From assembly GCF_900091845.1 (NCBI RefSeq), contig NZ_FMCI01000021.1, positions 1 through 41,680 on the forward strand: a stretch of 41,680 nt of DNA. Direction: 5' to 3'. The DNA is from Streptomyces sp. SolWspMP-5a-2 (lineage in GTDB: Bacteria > Actinomycetota > Actinomycetes > Streptomycetales > Streptomycetaceae). The notes under the pieces are model-generated. The model ran no database searches and had not been told where the DNA came from. It worked only from the letters and a program-made list of their open reading frames with translations. A program made the translations under genes and the position numbers. Of this stretch, positions 7,857 through 15,769 are shown piece after piece. How positions within the stretch are numbered: the first letter of the stretch is position 1; each line of letters starts with the position of its first letter.

Positions 7857-8789
7857 ATGCCAGCGAGCTACGCGTATCTCGGCCCCGAGGGCACCTTCAC
7901 CGAAGTCGCCCTGCGCACGCTTCCCGAGGCGGCCACCCGGGAGCTGATCCCGTACGTGTCCGTGCAGTCCGCGCTGGACGCGGTCCGCGTCGGCGACGCG
8001 GAGGCGGCCTTCGTGCCGATCGAGAACTCCGTCGAGGGCGGCATCACCACCACCCTGGACGAACTGGTCGCGGGCGACCCGCTGATGATCTACCGCGAGG
8101 TGCTGCTGTCGATCACCTTCGCGCTGCTGGTGCGGCCCGGCACCGAGCTGTCCGGGATCAAGACGGTCACCGCGCACCCGGCCGCCCAGCCGCAGGTCCG
8201 CAACTGGCTCAGGGCCAACCTGCCGGACGCCCTGTGGGAGTCGTCGGCCTCCAACGCGGACGGCGCCCGGCTGGTCCAGGAGGGCCGCTACGACGCCGCG
8301 TTCGCGGGCGAGTTCGCCGCCGCCCGGTACGGTCTGACGGCCCTGGAGACCGGCATCCACGACGCCGAGAACGCCCAGACCCGCTTCGTGCTGGTCGGCC
8401 GTCCGGCCCGGCCCGCCGCTCCGACCGGCGCCGACAAGACCTCCGTCGTGCTGTGGCAGCGCGACGACCACCCCGGCACCCTGCGCGACCTGCTCGGCGA
8501 GTTCGCGACCCGGGGCATCAACCTGATGCTGCTCCAGTCCCGCCCGACCGGCGCGGGGATCGGCAACTACTGCTTCTGCGTCGACGCCGAGGGCCACATC
8601 TCCGACCGCCGGGTCGCCGACGCGCTGCGGGGGCTCAAGCGCATCTGTCTCGAGGTGCGCTACCTCGGTTCCTACCCGCGCGCGGACATCGGCGTGGACG
8701 GCGCGCGCCCGCTCCACCCGGGGACGTCGGACGCCGAGTTCACCGAGGCGTCGGACTGGGTGGCCCGCTGGCAGGACGGTCGTTTCTGA
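7857..8789 (+). CDS. pheA: Prephenate dehydratase
   Basis: This 310-residue enzyme converts prephenate to phenylpyruvate in phenylalanine synthesis. The catalytic domain opens with YAYLGPEGTFTEVAL and contains PIENSVEGGITTTLDEL and the catalytic Thr-Arg-Phe (residues 175-177, NAQTRFVLV). A C-terminal ACT domain (about 200-285) binds phenylalanine for feedback control; its usual ESRP motif appears here as QSRPTGAGIGNY. There is no chorismate mutase fusion, as is normal for actinobacteria. The ATG at 7857 follows AGGGTGAGG. An aminotransferase that could take the product further is encoded at 30413-31492. The gene stands alone between the copper cluster and the DnaA-box spacer. Confidence 0.95.
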   Translation: MPASYAYLGPEGTFTEVALRTLPEAATRELIPYVSVQSALDAVRVGDAEAAFVPIENSVEGGITTTLDELVAGDPLMIYREVLLSITFALLVRPGTELSGIKTVTAHPAAQPQVRNWLRANLPDALWESSASNADGARLVQEGRYDAAFAGEFAAARYGLTALETGIHDAENAQTRFVLVGRPARPAAPTGADKTSVVLWQRDDHPGTLRDLLGEFATRGINLMLLQSRPTGAGIGNYCFCVDAEGHISDRRVADALRGLKRICLEVRYLGSYPRADIGVDGARPLHPGTSDAEFTEASDWVARWQDGRF

Positions 8790-9337
8790 CCCGGCCCCCG
8801 CCGGTCACACCTGTCCTACCGGTAGATTTTCGTTATCCACAGGAGTTATCCACAGGTGGGCTTCTCGACCTGGGGACAAGTCGACAACAAAGCACCACTC
8901 GGTCGACAAATCGGCTCCCAGGGCCCACAGGGGCCGATCTCCGCTTCACTCACCCTTCGTCCACCTGTTTCCCCCTCGCCATCCTTTGGGGCGACCCCTT
9001 TCCACCTGAAAGAGGGGATGATTCCGGTTCGGGAGGGGAATTCCGCGCCCCTCGCCCGCGAATCGGAATGATCAATTCGGGTGTCCACAGATCTTCCACA
9101 CACCCTGTGGATAACTTTTCGGACGCGGTGGATTCCTGTGGACAACGAGCAGCCAAGTCCCCTTCCCCACAAGGGATTCCGTCCGGCCGGGGTCAACCGG
9201 ATGTCCGGCCGGTTACCCGTCCAGGGGGCGAGGCGGTCTTTTATTGACACGTGGAGTAATTCGCCCAAAACGTAACGTAAGCCACAGTTCGGAATGGCTG
9301 TCGTGGAGCGTCAGCGCGCACCGGTAGCCTGGACCGC
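8790..9337. promoter_or_regulatory. 548-bp spacer with a DnaA-box cluster upstream of serS
   Basis: The spacer has no credible gene. It contains two perfect TTATCCACA boxes four bases apart (8833-8841 and 8846-8854), one near box GTGTCCACA (9081-9089), an inverted TTATCCACA (9106-9114) and an inverted TTGTCCACA (9137-9145). TTGTCCACA is the preferred Streptomyces DnaA box. A small palindrome CTACCGGTAG lies about eight bases before the first box. The second half is relatively AT-rich for this genome. See findings for the titration hypothesis. Confidence 0.75.
9325..9330 (+). promoter_or_regulatory. -10 element of a probable leaderless serS transcript
   Basis: TAGCCT lies seven bases before the GTG start of serS and no Shine-Dalgarno sequence precedes that start. 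This is the usual layout of leaderless Streptomyces genes. The -35 region is not clear. Confidence 0.5.
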
Positions 9338-10615
9338 GTGATTGACCTTCGCCTGCTCCGTGAGGACCCCGACCGTGTGCGCGCGTCCCAGCGCGCCCGT
9401 GGAGAGGACGTCGCGCTCGTCGACGCCCTCCTCTCCGCCGACGAGCGGCGCAGGTCGTCCGGCCTCCGCTTCGACGAGCTGCGCGCCGAGCAGAAGTCGC
9501 TCGGCAAGCTCATCCCCAAGGCCGACGCCGACGAGAAGGCCGAGCTGCTGAAGCGGGCGAGCACGCTCGCGGCGGACGTCAAGGCGGCCGACGCCGAGCG
9601 CGACGCGGCCGACGAGGAGACCCAGCAGCTGCTGCTCCAGCTCGGCAACCTCGTCCACCCGGCCGTCCCGGTCGGCGGCGAGGAGGACTTCGTCACCCTC
9701 CAGACGCACGGCACCATCCGCGACTTCGACGCGGAGGGCTTCGCGCCCAAGGACCACCTGGAGCTGGGCCACCTGCTCGGCGCGATCGACGTCGAGCGCG
9801 GCGCCAAGGTCTCCGGGTCCCGCTTCTACTTCCTGACCGGCGTCGGCGCCCTGCTGGAGCTGGCCCTGGTCAACGCGGCGATCGCGCAGGCGACGGCGGC
9901 GGGCTTCACGCCGATGCTGACCCCGGCCCTGGTCCGTCCGCAGTCCATGGCGGGCACCGGCTTCCTCGGCCAGGCCGCGCAGGACGTCTACCACCTCGAC
10001 AAGGACGACCTCTACCTGGTCGGCACCTCCGAGGTGGCGCTCGCCGCGTACCACATGGACGAGATCATCGAGGCGGACCGCCTGCCGCTGCGCTACGCCG
10101 GCTTCTCCCCCTGCTTCCGCCGCGAGGCCGGATCGCACGGCAAGGACACCCGCGGCATCTTCCGCGTCCACCAGTTCGACAAGGTCGAGATGTTCTCGTA
10201 CGTCTCCCCCGAGGACTCCGAGGCCGAGCACCAGCGGCTGCTGGAGTGGGAGAAGCAGTGGCTGACCTCGCTCGAACTGCCGTTCCGGGTGATCGACGTC
10301 GCCAGCGGTGACCTCGGCTCCTCGGCGGCCCGCAAGTTCGACTGCGAGGCCTGGATCCCGACGCAGGGCAAGTACCGCGAGCTGACCTCCACGTCGGACT
10401 GCACCGAGTACCAGTCCCGCCGCCTCTCGATCCGGGTCCGCGACGGCAAGCAGGTCAAGCCGCTGGCCACGCTGAACGGCACGCTGTGCGCCGTCCCGCG
10501 GACGATCGTCGCCCTCCTGGAGAACCACCAGCAGGCCGACGGCTCCGTGCGGGTGCCCGAGGTGCTGCGCCCCTTCCTGGGCGGCCGCGAGGTCCTGGAG
10601 CCGGTGGCCAAGTGA
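9338..10615 (+). CDS. serS: Seryl-tRNA synthetase
   Basis: The 425-residue class II synthetase charges tRNA-Ser (and tRNA-Sec where present) with serine in the cytoplasm. The N-terminal [15 protein letters not shown] leads into the long antiparallel coiled-coil arm (about residues 30-105), rich in Ala, Glu and Lys, which binds the variable arm of tRNA-Ser. Motif 2 is [19 protein letters not shown] and motif 3 is the [18 protein letters not shown] region near residue 385. The GTG start at 9338 fits the conserved N-terminus and the leaderless -10 element just upstream. The stop overlaps the next start (GTGA), so the HAD gene that follows is translationally coupled. Confidence 0.97.
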   Translation: MIDLRLLREDPDRVRASQRARGEDVALVDALLSADERRRSSGLRFDELRAEQKSLGKLIPKADADEKAELLKRASTLAADVKAADAERDAADEETQQLLLQLGNLVHPAVPVGGEEDFVTLQTHGTIRDFDAEGFAPKDHLELGHLLGAIDVERGAKVSGSRFYFLTGVGALLELALVNAAIAQATAAGFTPMLTPALVRPQSMAGTGFLGQAAQDVYHLDKDDLYLVGTSEVALAAYHMDEIIEADRLPLRYAGFSPCFRREAGSHGKDTRGIFRVHQFDKVEMFSYVSPEDSEAEHQRLLEWEKQWLTSLELPFRVIDVASGDLGSSAARKFDCEAWIPTQGKYRELTSTSDCTEYQSRRLSIRVRDGKQVKPLATLNGTLCAVPRTIVALLENHQQADGSVRVPEVLRPFLGGREVLEPVAK

Positions 10616-11430
10616 GCACCAGCGGGCTTCCCTACCGGCTGATCGCGACGGACCTCGACGGCACGCTGCTGCGCTCCGACGACACGGTCTCCGGCCGCAC
10701 CCGTGACGCCCTCGCGGCGGCGACGGACGCCGGTGCCGCGCACATCGTCGTCACCGGCCGGGCCGTCCCGTGGACCCGGCACGTCCTGGACGACCTCGGC
10801 TACCAGGGCCTGGCGGTCTGCGGTCAGGGCGCGCAGGTCTACCACGCGGGGGAGCACCGGCTGCTGACGTCGGTGACGCTCGACCGGCAGCTCGCGGGGG
10901 TCGCACTGGCCAAGATCGAGGCCGAGGTCGGGCCGCTGTTCCTGGCGGCGAGCCGGGACGGCCTGGACGGCGAGGTCCTGGTCGGCCCCGGGTACGCGCT
11001 GGTCGGGAAGCTCCCGGTGAGCCCGCTCACCGATGTGGGTGACCTCTGGTCGGCCCCGCTGAACAAGATCTACATCCAGCACCCGACGCTCTCCGACGAC
11101 GAGTTGGCCGACGCGGCCCGGCAGGCCGCCGGGGGCTTCGTGACGGTCGCGATGGCGGGCGCGGGGATAGTGGAACTGCTGCCGCTGGGCCTGTCCAAGG
11201 CCACCGGGCTCTCCCTCGCGGCCCGCCGCCTGGGGCTGAAGGCAGCGGACACCATCGCCTTCGGCGACATGCCCAACGACGTCCCGATGTTCGCCTGGGC
11301 CGACCGCGGCGTGGCCATGGCCAACGCCCACGCCGAACTGCGCGCGGTCGCCGACGAGGTGACGGCCTCGAACGACGAGGACGGCATCGCGGACGTGCTG
11401 GAACGCCTGCTGGAACAGACGGGACGCTAG
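10612..11430 (+). CDS. HAD-superfamily phosphatase, Cof type
   Basis: The 272-residue protein belongs to the Cof/IIB subfamily of haloacid dehalogenase-like phosphatases. Motif I is TDLDGTLL (nucleophile Asp14, general acid Asp16), motif II is VVTGRA, the motif III Lys is in LSKATGLSL, and motif IV is [11 protein letters not shown]. Such enzymes hydrolyse small sugar or cofactor phosphates in the cytoplasm; the substrate cannot be read from sequence. The GTG start overlaps the serS stop by four bases, so expression probably follows serS. A paralogue with the same motif set is encoded at 19911-20780. The gene is followed by a 19-bp tandem repeat array. Confidence 0.9.
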   Translation: MSTSGLPYRLIATDLDGTLLRSDDTVSGRTRDALAAATDAGAAHIVVTGRAVPWTRHVLDDLGYQGLAVCGQGAQVYHAGEHRLLTSVTLDRQLAGVALAKIEAEVGPLFLAASRDGLDGEVLVGPGYALVGKLPVSPLTDVGDLWSAPLNKIYIQHPTLSDDELADAARQAAGGFVTVAMAGAGIVELLPLGLSKATGLSLAARRLGLKAADTIAFGDMPNDVPMFAWADRGVAMANAHAELRAVADEVTASNDEDGIADVLERLLEQTGR

Positions 11431-11462
11431 CCGTCGGGTCCGGCCCAGCTCGACGCCCCGGC

Positions 11463-11600
11463 GGGCCCCGCGTGCTTGGCCGGGTCCCGCGTGCTTCGGC
11501 GGGCCCCGCGTGCTTCGGCGGGCCCCGCGTGCTTCGGCGGGCCCCGCGTGCTTCGGCGGGCCCCGCGTGCTTCGGCGGGCCCCGCGTGCTTCGGCCGGGG
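11463..11600. repeat. 19-bp tandem repeat, seven copies
   Basis: The unit GGCCCCGCGTGCTTCGGCG recurs every 19 bases, with GCTTCGG or GCTTGG anchors at 11474, 11493, 11512, 11531, 11550, 11569 and 11588. The first copies are diverged and the later ones nearly identical. A 19-base period disrupts any reading frame, so the array is noncoding. It lies between two convergent genes. Confidence 0.9.
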
Positions 11601-11633
11601 CGCCTTCGTGGCGGCCCCGGCCGGTGCGTGTCC

Positions 11634-11876
11634 CTACCGGCGCCGCCACTTGCGGCGCCTGGCCTTGCTGAAGAACCAGCCCGCGGGCGGCTCGTCCGAG
11701 CGCCAGGGCTGCGGTTCGGGTGCCTCGGTGCGCCAGCGCGCGGCGAGCATCCGGGCGCGGGCGGACGGCTCGGTCGTCCCGGCGGCGCGTATGAAGTCCT
11801 CGTCCAGCACGACGTCGTCCGGAGACTCGCCGTCGACGCCGTCGTCATCGTCGCGGCGGTCCGCCTGGTCTGCCAT
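11634..11876 (-). CDS. Small conserved hypothetical protein
   Basis: This 80-residue protein is strongly acidic in its first half ([17 protein letters not shown]) and basic at the end ([10 protein letters not shown]). The middle contains [24 protein letters not shown] and a Trp-rich [24 protein letters not shown] precedes the ATG by about five bases. There is no signal peptide or membrane segment. I do not recognise a function; the charge split suggests binding to a nucleic acid or a protein partner, but this is only an inference. It is convergent with the HAD gene across the tandem repeat and lies after the ABC operon. Confidence 0.6.
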   Translation of the reverse strand: MADQADRRDDDDGVDGESPDDVVLDEDFIRAAGTTEPSARARMLAARWRTEAPEPQPWRSDEPPAGWFFSKARRRKWRRR

Positions 11877-11992
11877 CCCCGTCCTCCCGGCCCGCTCTCC
11901 GTCGTCGTCCGCCCGTGTCCGTGTCGTCCCCTAGGCCCAGTGTGCCTCTACGAGGGTGAAGAACCCGTCAAGAACGGTCGGGAACGGACACC

Positions 11993-12712
11993 TCACTCCT
12001 CGCCCGCCAGCGTCAGCGAGCGCAGCTTGTGGCCCGCGAACCAGGTGGCCAGGACGGTGACGGCGACCAGCAGGACGGTCGCCGTGGTCAGCCCGACGTC
12101 GGAGGTCACCAGGTCGCCGCCGGCCACCTTCTGGGCGACCGCCAGCGACCACTGCTGGACGCTGAGGGTGCGCGCGCCGGGCACCAGCGAACCGAACAGC
12201 GCCTCCCAGACCAGCGCGTAGACCAGTCCGAAGACGACCGCGTGCCGGGAGACCGTGCCGAGCAGCAGGAACAGCGCCGCGTAGGCGATGGAGGAGACCA
12301 GCGCGGCCACCGTGTAGGCGACGGCGATCTGCTGGCCGTTGCCGTTGAGGACGAGCCCGGCGAGCAGCGTCGGCAGGGCCGAGAACACCATCGTCACGCC
12401 GATCGCCACGATCAGCTTGGTGAAGATGATCGTGGACCGCTTCAGCGGCTTGGAGAGCAGGTAGACGACGGAGCCGTCGTCGATCTCGGGACCGATCGCG
12501 CCGGTGCCCGCGATGACGCCGATGATCGGCACCATGGTGGCGAGCGCGAGCCCGCCGAGCAGGTCGGCGGCGGTCTGGTCGTCGGCTCCGGCGATGGCGC
12601 GCACCACGGCGGAGAGCACGATGAGCAGCAGCGGCAGGGCGCCCAGGATGAGGGCGCGGCGGCGGCCGAGCAGGGCCCGGTAGGTGAGGCGGGCGACTGT
12701 GGGGTCGTACAT
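11993..12712 (-). CDS. ABC-2 type transporter permease
   Basis: The 239-residue membrane protein has six predicted helices with ABC-2 permease character: an N-terminal RLTYRALLGRRRALILGALPLLLIVLSAVV, then TMVPIIGVIAGTGAIGPEIDDGSVVYLLSKPL, the short loop typical of this family. It is the last gene of a four-gene minus-strand operon and starts nine bases after the stop of its ATPase. The pair probably forms one exporter. The cargo is unknown; lipid, peptide or drug efflux are all possible. Confidence 0.88.
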   Translation of the reverse strand: MYDPTVARLTYRALLGRRRALILGALPLLLIVLSAVVRAIAGADDQTAADLLGGLALATMVPIIGVIAGTGAIGPEIDDGSVVYLLSKPLKRSTIIFTKLIVAIGVTMVFSALPTLLAGLVLNGNGQQIAVAYTVAALVSSIAYAALFLLLGTVSRHAVVFGLVYALVWEALFGSLVPGARTLSVQQWSLAVAQKVAGGDLVTSDVGLTTATVLLVAVTVLATWFAGHKLRSLTLAGEE

Positions 12713-12721
12713 CGTGGCCTC

Positions 12722-13633
12722 CTACGCCGTGACCAGGTACGAGAAGACGGATTCGAGGGACTCGTCGGACGGCGACACCGTGAGCAGCCGGATGCCGTGG
12801 TCCCGGGCGACCCGGGGCAGCAGCGCGGTGAAGCGGCCGAAGTCGACGGCCTGGACGCGCAGCGCGCCCTCGGCGAGGTCGACCTCGATGGCGGCCGTCG
12901 ACAGGTCGGCGATGAGCGCGGCGGCGAGCGCCCGGTCGTCGCTGGAGCGCACCAGGTAGCGGTGCGGGCGGTCGGTCATCAGGCGGCGGATCTTGCGGAA
13001 GTCGCCGCTGGCCGCGTGCCGTCCGGCGACCATCACCTCGATGTGCCAGGCGAGCTGCTCGACCTCTTCGAGGATGTGCGAGGAGAACAGCACGGTGCGG
13101 CCCTCGTCGCCCATCCTGCGCAGCAGTTCCATGAGCTGCATGCGCTGGCGCGGGTCCATGCCGTTGAAGGGTTCGTCGAGCAGGAGCAGCGACGGGTCGT
13201 GCACCAGGGCGCTGGCCATCTTCACGCGCTGGCGCATGCCCTTGGAGTACGTGGAGATCTTGCGGTCCTGCGCGTGCTCCATCTCGACGGTCGCCAGGGC
13301 CCGCTGCGCCGCCTTGTCGCCGAGGCCGTGCAGTTCGGCGTTGGCGACGACGAACTCGCGCCCGGTGAGGAAGTCGTACATGGCCTCGCGCTCGGGGACG
13401 ACGCCGATGTGGCGGTAGATCCCCTCGTTGCGCCAGACCTGCTCGCCGTCGAGGGTGACGGAGCCGGTGGAGGGGGCGAGGAAGCCGCCCATCATGTTGA
13501 TGAGGGTGGACTTCCCGGCGCCGTTGGGGCCGAGGAGGCCGGTGACGCCGGGTCCGATGGTCATGGTGACGTCGTTGACGGCGACCACGTTGCCGAACCA
13601 GCGCGAGACGTGGTCGATGGAGAGTGTGGTCAC
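12722..13633 (-). CDS. ABC transporter ATP-binding protein
   Basis: This 303-residue ATPase has Walker A GPNGAGKST near residue 37, a signature-like YSKGMRQRVKMA and Walker B LLLLDEPFNGMD. The ABC domain is followed by a C-terminal extension of about 90 residues, as in exporter ATPases of the CcmA/DrrA type. The GTG start at 13633 overlaps the TGA of the upstream permease by four bases. It should energise the permease at 11993-12712, the permease at 13630-14547, or both. Confidence 0.92.
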   Translation of the reverse strand: MTTLSIDHVSRWFGNVVAVNDVTMTIGPGVTGLLGPNGAGKSTLINMMGGFLAPSTGSVTLDGEQVWRNEGIYRHIGVVPEREAMYDFLTGREFVVANAELHGLGDKAAQRALATVEMEHAQDRKISTYSKGMRQRVKMASALVHDPSLLLLDEPFNGMDPRQRMQLMELLRRMGDEGRTVLFSSHILEEVEQLAWHIEVMVAGRHAASGDFRKIRRLMTDRPHRYLVRSSDDRALAAALIADLSTAAIEVDLAEGALRVQAVDFGRFTALLPRVARDHGIRLLTVSPSDESLESVFSYLVTA

Positions 13634-14547
13634 AGTCCGACCTTCCGGTAGCGGCGCATCAGGAGGCCGTAGCAGGCGGCGATCAGGCCCAGCACGACCA
13701 GGACGTAGACGGCGCCCTCGCCGTGTCCCGGGCCCACCCCGCCGGGGAACGACGAGCTCGCGCCGAGGAAGGCGGTCTGGAGGCCGTCGATGAGGGTGAC
13801 GGGCGAGAAGAGGCCGATCCAGGGCACGGAGCCGGTGGCGTCCTGGGTGTAGGCGATGGCCTGGAGGGTGGAGACGGCGCCGTAGGAGATCGTCATCACA
13901 GCGATGACGGCCGCGATGCCGAAGCCGCGGCGCGGTGTCATCGACGCGATGACCAGGCCGATGCCGGCGAACAGGAGGGAGAGCAGTGTCACGGAGACCA
14001 GTCCCTGTGCGAATGCCGTGGTCTGATCCGCGAAGTCGAGTTTGGCCAGCAGCGCGCCCACGTACAGGACGAGCAGCGGGGTCGCGGTGAGGACGAACAG
14101 CGCGGAGGCCAGCGCCGCGTACTTCGCGCGCACGTAGTCGGCGGTCTCGATCGGCCGGGAGAAGTACAGCGGCACGGTCTTGAAGCGCAGGTCGCGCGAG
14201 ACGGCCTGGGGCGCCTGGGAGGCGATGTACAGGCTGATGACGGCCTGGAGGAAGATCGCGTACCGGGTGTAGTCGACCGGCAGGTCCTTCAGCTTGGTGG
14301 CGACCGTGACGGCGATCATGATGGCCGCGGGCACGCACATCACCACGAACAGCAGCATCGGCAGCACCTTGGACTTCGCGGAGCGGCCGAGGCCGTAGGC
14401 GCCGCGCAGGGACTGCGAGTAGAGCGACCGGGTGGCGTAGGCGCGGCCGAGCCGCGGGCCGTCGTAGGAGCGGTAGCCGATGTTGTGGATGCGGGTCTGG
14501 TCGCCCTGGACCGGTACCGGTGCGGGCGTGGGCTGCTCAACCGCCAT
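13630..14547 (-). CDS. ABC-2 type transporter permease
   Basis: The 305-residue protein has a cytoplasmic N-terminus (MAVEQPTPAPVPVQGDQTRIHNIGYRSYDG) and about six helices. The GYRSYDGPRLGR segment is typical of actinobacterial ABC-2 permeases of this kind. The ATG at 14547 overlaps the 3' end of the upstream ATPase gene by 11 bases, indicating translational coupling. With that ATPase it forms the first ABC pair of the operon. Confidence 0.88.
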   Translation of the reverse strand: MAVEQPTPAPVPVQGDQTRIHNIGYRSYDGPRLGRAYATRSLYSQSLRGAYGLGRSAKSKVLPMLLFVVMCVPAAIMIAVTVATKLKDLPVDYTRYAIFLQAVISLYIASQAPQAVSRDLRFKTVPLYFSRPIETADYVRAKYAALASALFVLTATPLLVLYVGALLAKLDFADQTTAFAQGLVSVTLLSLLFAGIGLVIASMTPRRGFGIAAVIAVMTISYGAVSTLQAIAYTQDATGSVPWIGLFSPVTLIDGLQTAFLGASSSFPGGVGPGHGEGAVYVLVVLGLIAACYGLLMRRYRKVGL

Positions 14548-15532
14548 GGCCGACCGCCTCCTTGCGCTGTTCGTCGCTGTCCCGGAAGACCTCCGCGATG
14601 TGGTGCCTGCGCTGCTCCATGCGCACCAGGCCGAGCCCCAGCTCCGCGACGACGTCGCGCACCAGGTCGTACGTCTCCTCGCCGGGCGCGGTGAGCAGCA
14701 GGATGTGCCCGGCGCCGGGGAGGCCGCTGTTGTCGTGCGTGTCGACCCCGCGCGCGTGGAGCGCGTCGCGCACCGCCCGGGTGCCGTCGGGGTGGTCGTC
14801 GGTGTCGGTGACCTCGATCGCGAGGGTGGTGGTGATCTGGGTGAAGTCGGTGGTGGAGCTGGAGCGCAGGAGCTTGCCGCCGTCGACGACGATGACGTGG
14901 TCGCAGGTGCGTTCCAGCTCGCCCAGCAGGTGCGAGGTGACCAGCACGGAGATGCCGAAGTCGGTGTGGATGCGGCGGATCAGGCCGAGCATCTCGTCGC
15001 GGCCGACCGGGTCGAGGCCGTTGGTCGGCTCGTCGAGGAAGACCAGCTGCGGGTCGTGGACCAGGGCTTGGGCGAGCTTCACGCGCTGCTTCATGCCCGT
15101 CGAGTAGCCGCCGATGGGCCGGTAGCGCTCCTCGTAGAGGCCGACGTGGCGCAGGGTGTCGGCGGTGCGCTCGCGGGCGGCGGTCGGCGGCAGCCCCGAC
15201 ATGCGGGCCATGTGCACGACGAACTCGGTGGCCGAGACGTCGGGCGGCAGGCAGTCGTGCTCGGGCATGTAGCCGACCCGCTCGCGGATGGCGGGACCCT
15301 TGGTGGCCACGTCGAGTCCGAGCACTTCGGCGCGGCCCTCGGAGGCGGGGGACAGACCCAGCAGGATCTTGATCAACGTGGACTTGCCGGCCCCGTTGGC
15401 TCCGACGAGCCCGGTCACACCGGGTCCGACGGCCACGGAGAGCCGGTCAAGCGCGGTCACCCGGGGGAACCGCTTGCTCAGGCTTTCGGTCGCGATCACA
15501 GTCACGTCGTCGACGGTAGTGACGCGCGCCAC
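14537..15532 (-). CDS. ABC transporter ATP-binding protein, first gene of the operon
   Basis: The 331-residue ATPase contains Walker A GANGAGKST (about residues 39-47), signature YSTGMKQRVKLAQAL, Walker B LVFLDEPTNGLD and an H-loop VTSHLLGELE. A C-terminal regulatory extension of about 100 residues follows. The start is uncertain: GTG 15532 gives the full frame, but a GTG eight codons downstream (VTVIATESLSKRF) would also fit the family. No clear Shine-Dalgarno precedes either. As the first gene of the four-gene unit its upstream region should carry the operon promoter. Confidence 0.9.
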   Translation of the reverse strand: MARVTTVDDVTVIATESLSKRFPRVTALDRLSVAVGPGVTGLVGANGAGKSTLIKILLGLSPASEGRAEVLGLDVATKGPAIRERVGYMPEHDCLPPDVSATEFVVHMARMSGLPPTAARERTADTLRHVGLYEERYRPIGGYSTGMKQRVKLAQALVHDPQLVFLDEPTNGLDPVGRDEMLGLIRRIHTDFGISVLVTSHLLGELERTCDHVIVVDGGKLLRSSSTTDFTQITTTLAIEVTDTDDHPDGTRAVRDALHARGVDTHDNSGLPGAGHILLLTAPGEETYDLVRDVVAELGLGLVRMEQRRHHIAEVFRDSDEQRKEAVGHGG

Positions 15533-15769
15533 CCGGGTCGTCAGCCCGGAGGGCCGTCTTCGTGTCCCACCTCAGACGTAGGGAACCCCTAGGGATCCCC
15601 TGCCTGAGAGTTATCCACAGCCGCGCGGCGCGCTATTGACGCCGTCTCCAACAACTGCCACATTCGCCGGTGTCACGTTACCGACGCGTAGGGCACGGGT
15701 CGGGCGTGCGGGACCGGTCCGTGCGGCCGATGACGATGCGCCGCGCCCGCGGCGCCGGGCGGAGGAGAA
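15533..15769. promoter_or_regulatory. Divergent promoter region with one DnaA box
   Basis: This 237-bp region separates the ABC operon (minus) from the EphD-like gene (plus). A perfect TTATCCACA box lies at 15611-15619. TTGACG at 15636-15641 is a plausible plus-strand -35 element, with CACATT about 17 bases downstream as a poor -10. The palindrome AACCCCTAGGGATCCCC around 15585-15600 may be an operator. None of this is proven. Confidence 0.45.

Noticed and set aside
8833..9145. The chromosomal origin itself
   Set aside because: Only five boxes, and dnaA, dnaN, rnpA and rpmH are not adjacent; Streptomyces oriC carries many more boxes between dnaA and dnaN.
12029..15592. Long plus-strand ORFs opposite the ABC operon
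   Set aside because: Acidic low-complexity antisense frames with no domain, opposite four clear ABC genes.
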